Below, in pieces: positions 10,901-21,395 of a stretch of DNA of 64,000 bases. The position numbers and the translations under genes were made by a program. How positions within the stretch are numbered: position 1 is the first letter of the stretch; each line of letters opens with the position of its first letter. Source of the DNA: Anisus vortex (lineage: Eukaryota > Mollusca > Gastropoda > Planorbidae); NCBI GenBank assembly GCA_949126835.1, contig OX421499.1:29240490-29304489 (forward strand). The letters run 5' to 3'. The notes below the pieces were generated by a model that was not told the DNA's origin, searched no databases, and saw nothing but the letters and a program-made list of their open reading frames with translations.

Positions 10901-13900
10901 TCCTTTAGGAATCCTGGCTCTGATCTCAACAATACCGTATCTCAATGTTGGAATGCTCATGACCTTGCCGGACATGATGGGTGGCAGAAGTCCATATTGA
11001 CCTTCTCTAGAGCAGCCATAGTTACCATTGTATGTGGAAACAATGTTGTTGTTAATATTTGCGTTTGGTGACGATTGGTTTATTTTTAGAAATTGTGCAT
11101 ACAAAAAAAATTGTTTTTGTAGAGTTGTATGTGAAAACTATTTAAGATATTATATTTTTTGGAGAAGTCTGTCTGCCCAAACACTTTTTTTTATTATGCT
11201 TGCAAAATATAGAATAGTTCTTTTATGGATCTGTGTATATAAACAATTTGTTTTACAGCTGTGTTTGATCAGAAACCTTTAAAAAAAAATTAAAAATGAT
11301 ATCTGAGTGTTGGAAAATATTTGTTTTTTTTTTACTTCTGTCTTTTTCGTTAGTGAGCTTGATAAAAAGTTTACTAAAAGGCACAAGGTCTATGTAACAG
11401 TAATGAGACTTTAAAGTAAATTTTCTTTGTGTATAAATTTGAGACTAACGAGCTACATCCATGACTCCATGGTGAAGGAAATTTTCATCGAATCTTGGAT
11501 CATCAGTTGTAGGGAACTGAAAGTAGAGGAAATTGCAAATTGCATTAATTTGGCGTTGCATAACGTAGTTATGTAGTCTATATAGATAAAATGTATTAGG
11601 TGGTAATAATATCAAGTCGTATATTTGATTTGCTAAGATTGTTCTATGATTTTTAAATCACTCACAGGCTGAAGGTGAAGGTTACCATCTCTGGCGAAAA
11701 CATTCTTAGGATCATTGGTGTAGACTTGGAATTCCCAATTCTGGAAAAGTAAAAAAAAAAGCAAATATTCTTCTATGATCTTTTTCGGTGTGTAAGTAAT
11801 GGTTACGAGTTACGACGTCAACAGCAACTTAGTATCCTGATTGTTGTCCATAAACTGCCACGTCACCAGTTCGATTATTTATGTCAATGTTGGAAATACA
11901 TCGAGTACCTTTGTCTGCCGATGCAGACGCGGCAAAGTACTCATTTCAGAGGTATAAAAGGCCACTAAGTCATAGTTATGGAAAGTGTTGGATTTCCTTA
12001 AGAGTTCAAGTCCGATATAGTAGAATTTGAGTTGTGGTTTTATACAGAATCTAACCCACCTAATAACCGCTTTCTAAAAGTTACAGGTTAATTGGGCTTT
12101 GTTCTGGACACACTATCATGTTCTATACTGCTGTCAATGAAATGCATGACCTTTCTTTCAACGACCATTTAGATCTTCATAATCTGCAAGGAGATAGGAA
12201 ACCTTAACTATTTTTGACAACTCAAAACTTTAACTCACCATGCCACCGAACATGGAGACTTCATATTTCCAGTTTGCTGTGTTGAAAGAGTTAAAGTCAT
12301 CCCTGAAGATAACGGCACCTCTCATCTTTCTACCTGGTAGCTTGGCGATACCTCTGTTACCACCTGATACATAAACACACAGGAACAGAAAGGAAAAGGA
12401 AGTGAAATTTATGTTTGATGTACAAATGCCCTAGTCTACGTGATGAAAAGTAAAGATAAAAGGGTATTTTTTTAATTTCTGCTTGGATAATAAAAATATT
12501 AAAAGTTTGAGCACCTTGAAAAATAACAAAACAAGAAATATTTAAAACGTGGTTATAACAACAAATTATTTTAAACTATACACATTTTTTTTTTTACATA
12601 TAATATACATGTTATATGGATTACAGTATTCATTACACATATTTTTTTAAAAAGTAATGTCTCATTTTAATGCCTTATAGGTCCATGGGTCTAATAAAGC
12701 GGCTTTCGCTAATTCCCATGTCCACGACATACAACAGAATTGTGTGTCTATGAGATGAAGAAGCTCCGGAACACATGCGGGATAAAACTCCACGATATTA
12801 TTCGAACCGAGACCTTTGGGATGACAATTTGAACGCGTTGCGGCTAGACCACCTTGTCCAATATGGTCAACATCATTTCTTGGGGGTGTTTTAGTTTATG
12901 GTGTCTTGCTATCTATAATTCGCAAAACACCATACATATTGGTTTTGACAGCTCTATCTATATCTATTGAAATTCTAGTCTAATTTATAATTTATATTTA
13001 TATTCTGTAGAGTTTTCTCTTCGTTCTTACTTAAGGTGAGAGTAGAACTTGGTGTCCTCAGGCGAATGTTGTTCCTGACGTCGTAGGCGACGGCGAAGGC
13101 CTCTACACGGTCAGCGCCATCTAGGTTGATGTCACGTGTCTGGAACTGCCATCCTTCAGCTTCATTAAGCATAAAAGTATAAATAGGAGTTAGTTTTTTT
13201 TATTGTTTTATGTGTGTGTGTGAGGGGGGGGGGCATTGACGTTGGCAGAATTGTTGACATTTACCTTAACTACCATTGTAGTAAAGAACCACACACGCAC
13301 ACACGCACACACACACCATAAAATGGTATAAAGGAAGGGCTGTCCATATATGAGGTCATTTATTTGGTTGTTGTTGCTTTTTTTTGGAGGGGAGCTGCCG
13401 ACATTGCGCGAAGAATAACGAATGGAAAGCTGCTAAACATAGACCCTTTTTAAAAATCCTTTATAGTAACCTCGTTTTTGTATGTATGTATGTTTTTGGC
13501 AGGCGACCGAACGGACAATGCTAAATTTCAGACGCACTCAAAGACCCTCGAATTCATTTTTTACAGGGTTTTTTTCCCAAACAAAGTTATGGTGGGCATT
13601 GGTAAGTCCAACGGATGACATATTTCCCTCTATATTTATAGATCCACTAATTCCACCTACGGTTCCTTCTTTCTTTGCGAGACAACTTTTCGGAACATAA
13701 CAAAACTGCATATAATCAACTTAACCTTTGAACCGCCATTATGTTCGTGCTATTTTTTTATACGTTTGTTCTGTTTATAACTATTGACAGCTTAATATCA
13801 ACATGGCATTAAGATTTAACAAATGGTATGTAAATTCCTTGTATTATTTCCGACTTCTAAATCCTTACATTTGTACCACTTTATTAACCAGACTAGAATT

Positions 13901-14956
13901 CCCATTGACTGAGTCAGAGATTCCACTATTGGTGCCCCCGGGATTCAACAAAGCTTGGTCAAACTAGACACGTTGGTCAGATGAAGAGCCTTCCTAATGA
14001 ATCCTAACCATCATTTTAACTAGGGCTTTCACATGAAGACATGCGTTGGTAGTACCTACACCTTAGCCTGCCTGTATTACAACCAGAGTAGTTGCGTGGT
14101 AAAAATACTTAATGAGAATCCTAAACCAAATGTTTTTATTTTATTTTAAAAGGCAAAACTGAAAAAGCGACAATGAAAACAAATTGTTTCAAGGCCATAT
14201 GTTTACATTTTTAATTTTCTTTCTAAATCAAAACAGAAAAACAAAATTATGAAACCATTGTTACATTGAAAGGTTACTTTCTCGGCACACTGGGTATAGG
14301 ATTAATATTTAAAACAGCATTACGAAACAGTCTCTATATATTAAGATTAAGATTAAGTGTTAAGCTATTATAAATTTATTTCACTTACTTGTTAAGACAC
14401 CCCTTCCTTGGTGGCCTACATTCTTGATGAAATAATTGAAAATAACATGATCGATGTCCCTGACGTGAGCTGTTAAATTTAAGAAAAAATAATAAACAGC
14501 TTTTGGCTGAAATATTATATTCGGAATATTTATATTAAAACCTCCATCCCGAACACGTCTAAACTGATTTAGAATTTAGACAGTTTTCATGGATTTTTAA
14601 AAAGATTTTATACAAAGTATGAAATAAAATCATATAATTAGTGTTAGGTTCAAGACTTACTACTGTAAAATAAATAAAACTATAACACACAAAAGAAATT
14701 GATTGACCCATGAATACACATTAACTCCTTGTGAAGTTAGTAGGCCATATTATTTCAACAAATAAATACATAAATACTGACAAAAACTAAATAAAAAGAC
14801 ACATTTTCAGGTTAATAATAACAACTAATGAAATAAAACGAAATAAATCTTACTAGGCAATGTGAGAGATAATTGTGGAGCTTCATATTTGATGACAATA
14901 TTGTCGTCAGATGCAACCAAACTGGCCACTAAAGCCAAAAGTACTATTCTTAACAT
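7713..14956 (-). CDS. GH16 beta-1,3-glucanase / beta-glucan-binding protein gene, 12 exons, exon 7 damaged
   Basis: The gene encodes a secreted laminarinase-like protein that binds or cleaves beta-1,3-glucan. In molluscs such proteins act in digestion of algal glucan or in immune recognition. Exons, 5' to 3' on the minus strand: 14956-14854, 14469-14389, 13159-13031, 12363-12239, 11740-11666, 11516-11450, about 11034-10874, 10488-10411, 10109-10013, 9382-9317, 8781-8658, 7916-7713. Except at the exon 7 acceptor, every boundary has GT and AG, and all phases agree, giving about 432 residues. The protein starts with a signal peptide (MLRIVLLALVASLVAS). An N-terminal beta-rich region, possibly CBM39-like, follows, then the GH16 core with YGCSREG, GEIDIMES (catalytic E-x-D-x-x-E) and NVAVGGTNGFFP. 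Exon 7 has an 11-bp duplication that leads to TGA early in exon 8, before the catalytic motif, so this copy may be a pseudogene or a null allele. Confidence 0.85.
8658..8781 (-). CDS. GH16 gene exon 11
   Basis: The exon encodes TFVDNQRIMEV, GFWQKGGFSGPNIWAGG and MAPFDKD. The acceptor is TTTTGCAG and the donor GATGTAAGA. It starts at phase 1 after exon 10 and ends on a codon boundary, joining cleanly to FYMIF of exon 12. Confidence 0.88.
8829..9035. repeat. Minisatellite, about 43-bp unit, 5 copies
   Basis: The motif TCAAGAGATTCT recurs at 8831, 8879, 8922, 8965 and 9007, each followed by a variant of TTAGGGGGTCTTTGGCATTATATG. The first spacing is 48 and the others 42-43. It lies in the intron between GH16 exons 11 and 10. 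The open frame running through it is a by-product of the repeat. Confidence 0.9.
9317..9382 (-). CDS. GH16 gene exon 10
   Basis: The exon encodes HSNSWHDAYHTWKLEWTPDHL, the conserved 'WHTF/W-LEWTPDHL' strand of GH16 glucan-binding proteins. The acceptor is TTTCTTAG and the donor GAGGTAAGT. Phases match both neighbours. Confidence 0.87.
9707..9891. mobile_element. hAT-like MITE, 185 bp
   Basis: The left end CAGTGGCGTAGCTAGG and the right end (reverse complement CAGTGCCGTTGCTTGG) form imperfect terminal inverted repeats. It is flanked by 8-bp near-identical duplications: GAACCTTT (9699-9706) and GAACTTTT (9892-9899). The 8-bp duplication and CAGTG end fit hAT. The inside is G/C-run-rich and non-coding. 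It sits in GH16 intron 9. A second CAGTGGCGTAGCTAGG end is at 28025. Confidence 0.75.
10013..10109 (-). CDS. GH16 gene exon 9
   Basis: The exon encodes NDVPIGVGTVSSTLHWGPAW followed by DNNKYALTTGE. The acceptor is TTATCCAG and the donor CAGTGAGT. HWGP is the conserved strand after the catalytic segment in this family. Confidence 0.87.
10411..10488 (-). CDS. GH16 gene exon 8 (catalytic motif)
   Basis: The exon encodes IWMMPKDTAYGGWPRSGEID followed by IMESRG. Both glutamates and the aspartate of GH16 E-I-D-I-M-E are present, unlike non-catalytic insect BGRP/GNBP proteins, which have usually lost the glutamates. The acceptor is GTTCACAG and the donor AGGTGAGA. If the exon 7 duplication is real, translation reaches this exon in the wrong frame and hits TGA after three codons. 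Confidence 0.88.
10874..11034 (-). pseudogene. GH16 gene exon 7, 11-bp duplication and no clear acceptor
   Basis: The exon encodes YNGNYGCSREGQYG, LPPIMSGKVMSI and YGIVEIRARIPKG. The plus-strand 11-mer CCTTTAGGAAT occurs twice in tandem (10891-10901, 10902-10912). Without one copy the frame would run on into the conserved W-x-W-P segment and join exon 8 in phase (150 bases, 2+147+1). With both it does not. No AG lies within about 100 bases upstream of the conserved codons except one in the wrong phase. The start at 11034 is set only by phase. Confidence 0.7.
11450..11516 (-). CDS. GH16 gene exon 6
   Basis: The exon encodes FPTTDDPRFDENFLHHGVMD plus VA. The acceptor is CTTTCAG and the donor CGTTAGT, an unusual GTTAGT. 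It ends at phase 1. Confidence 0.8.
11666..11740 (-). CDS. GH16 gene exon 5
   Basis: The exon encodes NWEFQVYTNDPKNVFARDGN and LHLQP, a well conserved stretch (W-x-x-E-V-Y-N-x-x-x-N-x-F-x-x-x-D-G-x-L-x-L-x-P) of GH16 BGRP-like proteins. There are exactly 25 codons, with acceptor TTTTCCAG and donor CCTGTGAGT. Confidence 0.87.
12239..12363 (-). CDS. GH16 gene exon 4
   Basis: The exon encodes GGNRGIAKLPGRKMRGAVIF, RDDFNSFNTANWKYEVS and MFGGM. 'FRDDF-N-W-YEVSMFGG' is the start of the GH16 domain in this family. The acceptor is GTATCAG and the donor ATGGTGAGT. Confidence 0.87.
12944..13520. repeat. Inverted segmental duplication, copy A (contains GH16 exon 3)
   Basis: About 575 bases here match 19575-20148 in reverse orientation. 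The match runs from near GAGCTGTCAA at the exon side to the GACCGAACGGAC segment at the other side, and includes the exon, its splice sites and the GT/CA-rich intron. The copies differ by a few per cent plus microsatellite length. Confidence 0.88.
13031..13159 (-). CDS. GH16 gene exon 3
   Basis: The exon encodes EGWQFQTRDINLDGADRVEA, FAVAYDVRNN and LRTPSSTLTL, within the N-terminal carbohydrate-binding-like region. The acceptor after TTAATGAAG (13160-13161) and the donor AAGTAAGAAC give phases that match exons 2 and 4. An inverted near-identical copy lies at 19944-20072. Confidence 0.85.
14389..14469 (-). CDS. GH16 gene exon 2
   Basis: The exon encodes HVRDIDHVIFNYFIKNVGHQ and GRGVLT. The acceptor is TTTAACAG and the donor ACAAGTAAGT. 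The 81 bases split as 2+78+1 and agree with both neighbours. Confidence 0.82.
14854..14956 (-). CDS. GH16 gene exon 1 (start codon and signal peptide)
   Basis: The ATG at 14956-14954 opens a hydrophobic signal peptide (MLRIVLLALVASLVAS), then DDNIVIKYEAPQLSLTLP and donor CTAGTAAGA. CAACAG just before ACATG could also be an acceptor, so a non-coding first exon may exist upstream. Confidence 0.8.
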
Positions 14957-15437
14957 GTCTGTTGAGCTACAAACATGCAATGGATGAAATATGTACAATA
15001 TAATAAAATATTAAATAATAAAAGCATATATATATATATAGGCCTATATATATATATTTATCTTTATGTAATCTATATAATATTATATATTTAGATCCGA
15101 AGATTATAAGCCCTGAGATCTTCTTTCAGTTCAAAGGTATGACGTAAATGATGGATAAGGGTAGAATAGAAAAAAATGGGAAGTCAAATAAGAATGTGCT
15201 CTGCGTTGAGATTATTAAAAAGCTGAAAAAGCATGATATGATGTTGGAGCTGTAGGCCAATTAAAACTATTCCTTTTTTCTAACTCGTGTGCCAAACAAT
15301 TCAAATAACGATGAGCCCACATTACGCGCTTTCTTCAAACTCCTCTCTCTTCATTCGAACATTCTGGGGTTTTACTTCTGCAGCTCGGGTACCCGTCAGA
15401 GTTGGGAAAGCATAGGGACACCAGCGGGAAAAAACCT
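14957..15437. other. Upstream region of the GH16 gene
   Basis: I see no gene here. The stretch holds a short (TA)n tract with TAGGCCTA inside (about 15025-15056). The promoter of the minus-strand GH16 gene should lie here, but I could not pick out a convincing TATA box. Confidence 0.3.
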
Positions 15438-15560
15438 GGCCGGCTGGTCCAGCGGTTAGTTCACCGGACTGTCAACAATATGGCCCCGGGTTCTAGCCCT
15501 TCCGCGGACAAATACCAACAAATCGTATTTGTTGCAGACGCTCTTTCTATACAGAATCTA
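15438..15560 (+). repeat. tRNA-derived SINE, copy 2
   Basis: The stretch starts GGCCGGCTGGTCCAGCGG and repeats the SINE head at 447: A-box-like GGTTAGTTCACCGGACTG, then CCCGGGTTCTAGCCC as a B-box-like segment. The tails of the two copies diverge. Confidence 0.65.
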
Positions 15561-16680
15561 ATTACGTATCGTTGGTTTGAGTATAGTCTTGCATTTTGAT
15601 GATTGTTTTAAATGATGCTAAGTTTTATGAAGCCCCTTGGAAAGAAAGAGAACTTTTTTGTTCCTGCATAGGAAAAAAGAAAAGGGTTTCCATCCTTACA
15701 TCTATCTGAGTATTGTATTAGAGTATAGGGCGTTTGCAATCCCGTGACAAAAGCACGTGATTTGTGTTTACTTTGAGTAATGGTGTACAAGTAAATATGG
15801 CCGCTGTATTAATAAAGTTTCATATAGGCTCGAGCTTTTTTTAAATGATGTGTTGTGTTTTAAGTCTTATTAAGATTTAAGCTGTATTATGTATGTTAAA
15901 TAAAATAGGCTATTTTATTATTATCATAGACATAGATCATAGACGATGTGAGCCTAATAGTGACTTGACTAGGTAGCCTATTCACCAACAATATCACTTG
16001 ACATCGTAGCCTAGCCTATGAAACATCAAAAGTGTAGGCCTTTAATGTGAAATTGAAAGTGTAAATAGGTCTAGCCGGCCCTAGCCTAATCACATTAATC
16101 AATTAATCTACAGTTTTCTATTTACCTCCTTATTTTTGAGTAGGATCGCCAATATTCAGATGTGAATTTTGCATGATAAAGAAGTACTTCACTTTCACCA
16201 CGTTACATTTGTACCTCAAGTGGCTTCTTTATTTACACAAATACGTCACTAAAAACCTAAGCCACGCCCACTAAGAACGCCCTATTAGAGTTATAAATGA
16301 ACTTGTAATAACGTTGTTAAATTTCTATCTGATTGCTCTCTGATTACACCTAGTGGCTAGTGACTTATCGGTCAACTGAAATAATATTTGAAATATTATT
16401 ATATATTATCATTATATTAACTAGCCCTTGCTCTGACCAATCATTGCCGAAGGTTTGGGTCAAGGACTGAATAGTCTTTTATTTAGATGGAACGTCTTTA
16501 AACTTCTAAGAAAAATTAAAAAAATGCCCCATAAGAAATTAACATGTTTTCCTATTTTTTTTATAAGGTAGATATCATTGATGAACTCTCAAGAGAATAT
16601 AGTTAATTTCAATTTGATGAACATGCGGATAATTTCTTAGTAATTATGTGTTTGAGACATTTAATTGATTTTGTTGATGA
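15561..16680. other. Intergenic, no gene seen
   Basis: The stretch is AT-rich with only short frames. CACGCCCACTAAGAACGCC near 16264 is GC-richer but unmatched. Confidence 0.35.
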
Positions 16681-16689
16681 TTTCATGGA

Positions 16690-16858
16690 ATCTCCAGGGT
16701 GCAAGACGAAGAGGTAGACCAAAGAACACCTGGCGGAGGGAAGTAGAAAAGGATGTGCAGGTGATCGGGAGAACTTGGAAGGAGTTAGAGAAGATAGCCA
16801 GAGACAGGAGGACATGGAAAGAGATTGTTGATGGCCTATGCTCCACTAGGAGTTGATA
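16690..16858 (+). pseudogene. RTE-type LINE, 3' terminal coding fragment
   Basis: The fragment encodes GARRRGRPKNTWRREVEKDV, then WKELEKIARDRRTWKEIVDG and LCSTRS with TGA at 16854-16856. This is the standard C-terminus of RTE reverse transcriptases. The rest of the element is absent, as expected for a heavily 5'-truncated insertion. Confidence 0.8.
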
Positions 16859-17884
16859 AAGGCGAAGAAAATGTATTCGAGAAAAAAAAAATATAGAAAC
16901 ATAAATATTCAAAAAACATTTCAATATAGAGACATAACACAAACTCAATATAATAAAAGCAAAAAAGGAAAATTTCTTTTTAAAACTTACTGGTGTCCAA
17001 CAGAGAAATTTTTAGTCTCACAAAGAACGCGTATATATAATGTCTGTAATTAAAAAACAAAAGAAAGAATTACTTTTATCTATTAGGTCAACAGTCTTAG
17101 ATCTATATACACACAGTTCAACAAAAAGTAAATTAACTAGAAGAAAGAATAGAAAAAAAAATAAAAGTAGATTAAACTTAATAAATTAGACCTTGAACTG
17201 TGTGTGTTGTTGTACTACTAAAACATTTCATAAACTTATCTTGGTGTCTGAAAATATTGAGAAAAAAAATAGTCTACATTTCCTGTTGACCAGCAGATTG
17301 TCTTTCAGTCGAACATAAGTCTTTACCAAGCCACTACTCATTTAGAGCTTAATGGGATAGCGATCCGGTAGAAATTATTTTAAATTTTATTGACTTTGGA
17401 CATATTTTTATTGAGTAATGCCCCCACCTACACCGACCCTAACCACTATAGTGTTTGTACATTGGAAATAATTTATTTGGTGCGCTGTGTGAAAAATTGC
17501 ACCAACGACTTTTTCGCAATAGCAATATTTTCCCAACCACGTCATAGCGTAAAAGCTGTATAGATCTGCTTATTTCTTGTTAATTTCTTGTGTTGTCTAT
17601 ACAATGGGCAACATTGAGTAATTAACACAATTATAAAAATAATATGTTTTATCATATAATTATAATATACAAGCTCAAACGCTTAATAATATGGTTTTAC
17701 AATGATTTACTACTTCATTCGATAGTTTAATGAAAGAATACGTTGCAGTTTTGCTTCGATATAAATCAGATCTCTATATTACATAAACAGAACATCACCC
17801 TGTCTCCCCAACCATCACTTCAATATATATAACTACCGTGAGTTTGTTCATATATGGGTGTATATAGATATATAAGCTTATATG

Positions 17885-18212
17885 TTGGTCCTCTATAGAA
17901 TATAGAATCCGTTTAACGGATCGGAACAAAAGATAAATACATTTTTCTGAAACGCCCTAGATATTTGTTTTTATTATATCAACTATATTGCTAATCGAAT
18001 CATTAGTTATGTTAAGGTTACAAACTGGAGCTTGTTTATATATATATATATATATATATATGTTTGTCCTCTATAGAATATAGGATCCGTTTAACGAATC
18101 CAGACAAAAGTTAAATACATTTGTCTGAAACGTCCTATAATTTTTTTATTATATCAACTATATATATTGCTAATAGAATCATTAGTTATGTTAAGGTTAT
18201 AAACTGGAGCGT
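17885..18212. repeat. Direct duplication of about 150 bp
   Basis: The stretch from TGGTCCTCTATAGAATATAG to AACTGGAGC (17885-18035) is repeated at 18062-18212 with about 90 per cent identity, separated by a (TA)n run. No coding content is seen. Confidence 0.85.
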
Positions 18213-18214
18213 CA

Positions 18215-19040
18215 TATAAAATTTGCCTAAAGTGATGTCCCTTTAAAAAAATTCTTTCAAATGATCTGTTGTTTCATATTTTGGTGTTTTCCTTTGCTGC
18301 GAAAGCGTTTATTTGTTTATTGTATGTTTCTTATTTTCTTTTTAATATTTTTGTTTGTCTTTTTTTAGTTGTTTTTATTATTTTGACAAAACATATTGTA
18401 GTCATTCGTTTCTCCATCATTTTGACAGGCATAAATAGGCTACTAGTTTATAAAATATAATCCTATCTAGCGAAAGCGCTAGTCACCTTTATACGACTAT
18501 AGAAGAATAAGGAAGTGACGTACGAACAATGCGAAATACTTTGAGAATGATAACTTTGTTCTAATTAAAGCTTATCTTGAACTTGAAAAGCTATAAAAAT
18601 GTAATTTTTGTATCACTTTTTATGATTTATTTGCATTTCCGGGGCGCTGCACTGCAGGCGACCTGATTACGATGTGCCGTTTTTCAGCTTTTCTACCATC
18701 TTACCAAGCCAGAATTTATTAATTTTTATATTCTTAAAGTATGTTAGTAGTTTGTATAACGGAAACTTTTGTTCCTATAATTTTATGTGAAGAACCGCCT
18801 TCACGAAACTATTTTACACCATTAGTGTCCATACTAATGAACGAACCGCCATCTTGGATAAAATTGGCAACAAATAACCATGTTTTTACACTAACAAGGC
18901 GAAATGTTACCGTAGAGAAAGAATACGTCTGTGGACATTTTTATCTGCTTTACTCAGACAGACTCGTCAACAGTGGCAAAGTAAAGTTGGATGGCTGGCT
19001 ATCTATATAAACAAACAATATTGCAATACCAACTTCATTA
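18215..19040. other. AT-rich, no recognised gene
   Basis: A short open frame at 18741-19010 encodes about 89 residues of unknown character. Nothing in it looks like a known domain, and I would not call it a gene. Confidence 0.3.
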
Positions 19041-19378
19041 CAACAAAAGAAGAATATGCACACCAGACGAATAATTATTGTGCGTCAGCCTCAGGCCATA
19101 CTATCTACTATACGCAACAAGAAATATATTATAAAGACTCCAGTCGGCCAGAATACAGTAGATGACAACTAATGAACTTTTTCTTGCATTATAATTATAA
19201 AGGGTGTGATTGTGTATGTGCTTGTCTATTTTTATAAGTATATTTCTGTGCTTGTATACAAATTATAAATAATTATTTTATTTTGTTTAAAATATGCTGA
19301 AGGACAAAACATCTGTAATCAAGACAAATTTCCATTTGTTTGGATCAATAAAGAAATCTTATCTTATCTTATCTTATT
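19040..19378 (+). repeat. Probable retroelement 3' end with (TCTTA)n tail
   Basis: The stretch ends GATCAATAAAGAAATCTTA, followed by four TCTTA units. An AATAAA with a pentanucleotide tail is how many LINEs and LINE-dependent SINEs end. No coding remnant is seen. Confidence 0.4.
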
Positions 19379-19574
19379 TTTTTTTTAAAAAAAGTAATAT
19401 TATAATATAACAATTGAAAGACGATTAATTTTACCTGTTGATTAATTTCAGAATTAGAGACTGGTGGTTGATCTATTTGGTATGCGATAATAATATAATA
19501 TAAAAAAAACTCACCAAAAGTATGTGTTTAAAATCAATGGGATAACCGGAAGTGGGTTAATTAGCCTTCCGAAG

Positions 19575-20148
19575 GTCCGTTCGGTCGCCAGCCAAAAACA
19601 CACACACATACAAAAACGAGGTTACTATAACAAAAAAAAACGCGCAATGTCGGCAGCACTTTCACTTTATCTCTTATCCACGCCCCACCTTCAAAAAAAG
19701 CAACAGCAACCAAAAAACAAATTAATAAAACCAACGGTGGTTGACCTCATATATGGACAGCTCTTCCTTTAAACCATTTTATGGGGTGTGTGTGATTCTT
19801 TACTTCAATGGCAACAATAAAAGTCAACAATATTGCCAACGTCAATGCCCCCCCCCCCCCACACACACACATAAAACAAATAATTAAGTAATCTAAGCAC
19901 TCAAAAACAACAACTCATATTTATACTTTTATGCTAAATGAAGCTGAAGGATGGCAGTTCCAGACACGTGACATCAACCTAGATGGCGCTGACCGTGTAG
20001 AGGCCTTCGCCGTCGCCTACGACGACAGGAACAACATCCTACTGAGGACACCAAGTTCTACTCTCACCTTAAGTAAGAACGAAGAGAAAGCTCTACAGAA
20101 TATAAATACAAACCATAAATTAGAATTTCAATAAATATAGAGCTGTCA
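19575..20148. repeat. Inverted segmental duplication, copy B
   Basis: This is the reverse complement of 12944-13520: CCGTTCGGTCGCC on the left, the CA-rich intron, then the exon with its splice sites, ending GAGCTGTCAAG. Beyond both ends the similarity stops. Confidence 0.88.
19944..20072 (+). pseudogene. Orphan inverted copy of GH16 exon 3
   Basis: The exon is 129 bases, the same length as exon 3, with both splice sites kept (AATGAAG before it, AAGTAAGAAC after it) and only two residue changes seen (V to D and R to L around YDDRNNILLRT). No neighbouring exon of the gene follows on the plus strand; LINE and hAT debris follows instead. The copy is probably untranslated, though it could in principle be spliced into another transcript. 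Confidence 0.8.
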
Positions 20149-20339
20149 AGACGTAAGAGTGATTGTGCAGATGGCAGAGTTGGCTGATCCACGACTGAGG
20201 ACCCGCCTTTTTTTTTACAAGCGCCTCCTTATGAAAAAAAAACAGAACTTTCGCAGGTGCTAGAATTAAACCTGACTACTAAATTAATGTATTAATGTTC
20301 CATTAATGTGAAAGTTCAGTATTTGAATTTATGTATTGA

Positions 20340-20690
20340 CTAACCATGGGGGCCCTGCAGTAAACAAAACATTCACAACAATCTGCCAAGAGATATGGAA
20401 AAATAAAATATGGCCCAGGGAATGGACGCAGTCACTCATAATACCATTGCCCAAGAAAGGCAATATAAAACAATGCCAGAACTACAGGACAATCTGTCTC
20501 ATCAACCATCCTAGTAAGGTAATGCTAAAAGTTATCCTCAACAGACTAAAACCTATGGCTGAAGAAGTACTTGCAGAAGAACAGGCAGGTTTCAGATCAG
20601 GCAGAAACACAATTGAGCAGATTTTTAACTGTCGCTTGCTCATAGAAAAACACATACAGCACAAACGCGAAATCCATCATAAGATTGGGG
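20340..20690 (+). pseudogene. Non-LTR reverse transcriptase fragment
   Basis: The fragment encodes WPREWTQSLIIPLPKKG, NYRTICLINHPSKVMLKVIL and AGFRSGRNTIEQIF, the palm/finger region of a LINE RT of endonuclease-RT type. It is cut at both ends and merges at 20690 into a short C-rich stretch. Confidence 0.8.
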
Positions 20691-21224
20691 TGGTAGGGGG
20701 CCACGTGCCCCCTCTCCTCCCCCTGCTGCTAAGCCTTTGATATATTGATACAGTAATGGTAAAAATTTGAATTTGTTATCTTAAACCGTTAAGAATTAAA
20801 TGTCCACTCGGACCCATTTTCAATCGGAATTCCTTAGAACCCATAAAAAAAGAGGGGGAAATTATTATATTAAAACACAAAAACAAAATATATTGTTACT
20901 TATTGTATTAAGTGGGCTGTCTGAGATGAAAAAGAAAAATAGAGATATTATTTCAAATAGGCCTATAATACATTTTATACACATACAAAAATTGCAGAGA
21001 GATTTATATATACTTGTCTTTGTGATGTGTCACTTGATGCCACTGCATCATCTTTTAACCTTGAAAGATATTCTCATTTCTGTCAAAAGTTTAGGCCTAT
21101 CAATGCTTACCTAGATTATTTCAAAAATAATTATATAGCTGAGCTTAAATGTCGGACCAAATTAATTCACAGGGTCGGTGGAACAGCGTTCACCAGTTTC
21201 TGTAGCCATTGCATACTAGGGGAT

Positions 21225-21395
21225 TGTGTGGCCAGCAAATGCCCAGCTGCCTTACTTTACCCCAACCAACGTCAGGCACCCATCAGAACTCAGGGACACC
21301 CTCCCGACCCATATAAACAAATCATAGCATTCTATGTAATTAGAACTCATGACCTTTGGTATGCCAGCCAAACGCTCAGCCACTGAGCCACATTG
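21225..21395 (-). repeat. tRNA-like SINE fragment (minus strand)
   Basis: On the minus strand, TGGCTCAGTGGCTGAGCG is A-box-like and GGTCATGAGTTCTAAT B-box-like. It appears to sit inside a hAT remnant (21393 onward). Confidence 0.4.

Noticed and set aside
13900..14120. Possible extra exon between GH16 exons 2 and 3
   Set aside because: The phases of exons 2 and 3 already match directly, and no frame here has both splice sites or family similarity.
18741..19010. 89-codon frame as a small gene
   Set aside because: There is no domain, signal, splice or repeat support, and neighbouring DNA is repeat-like.
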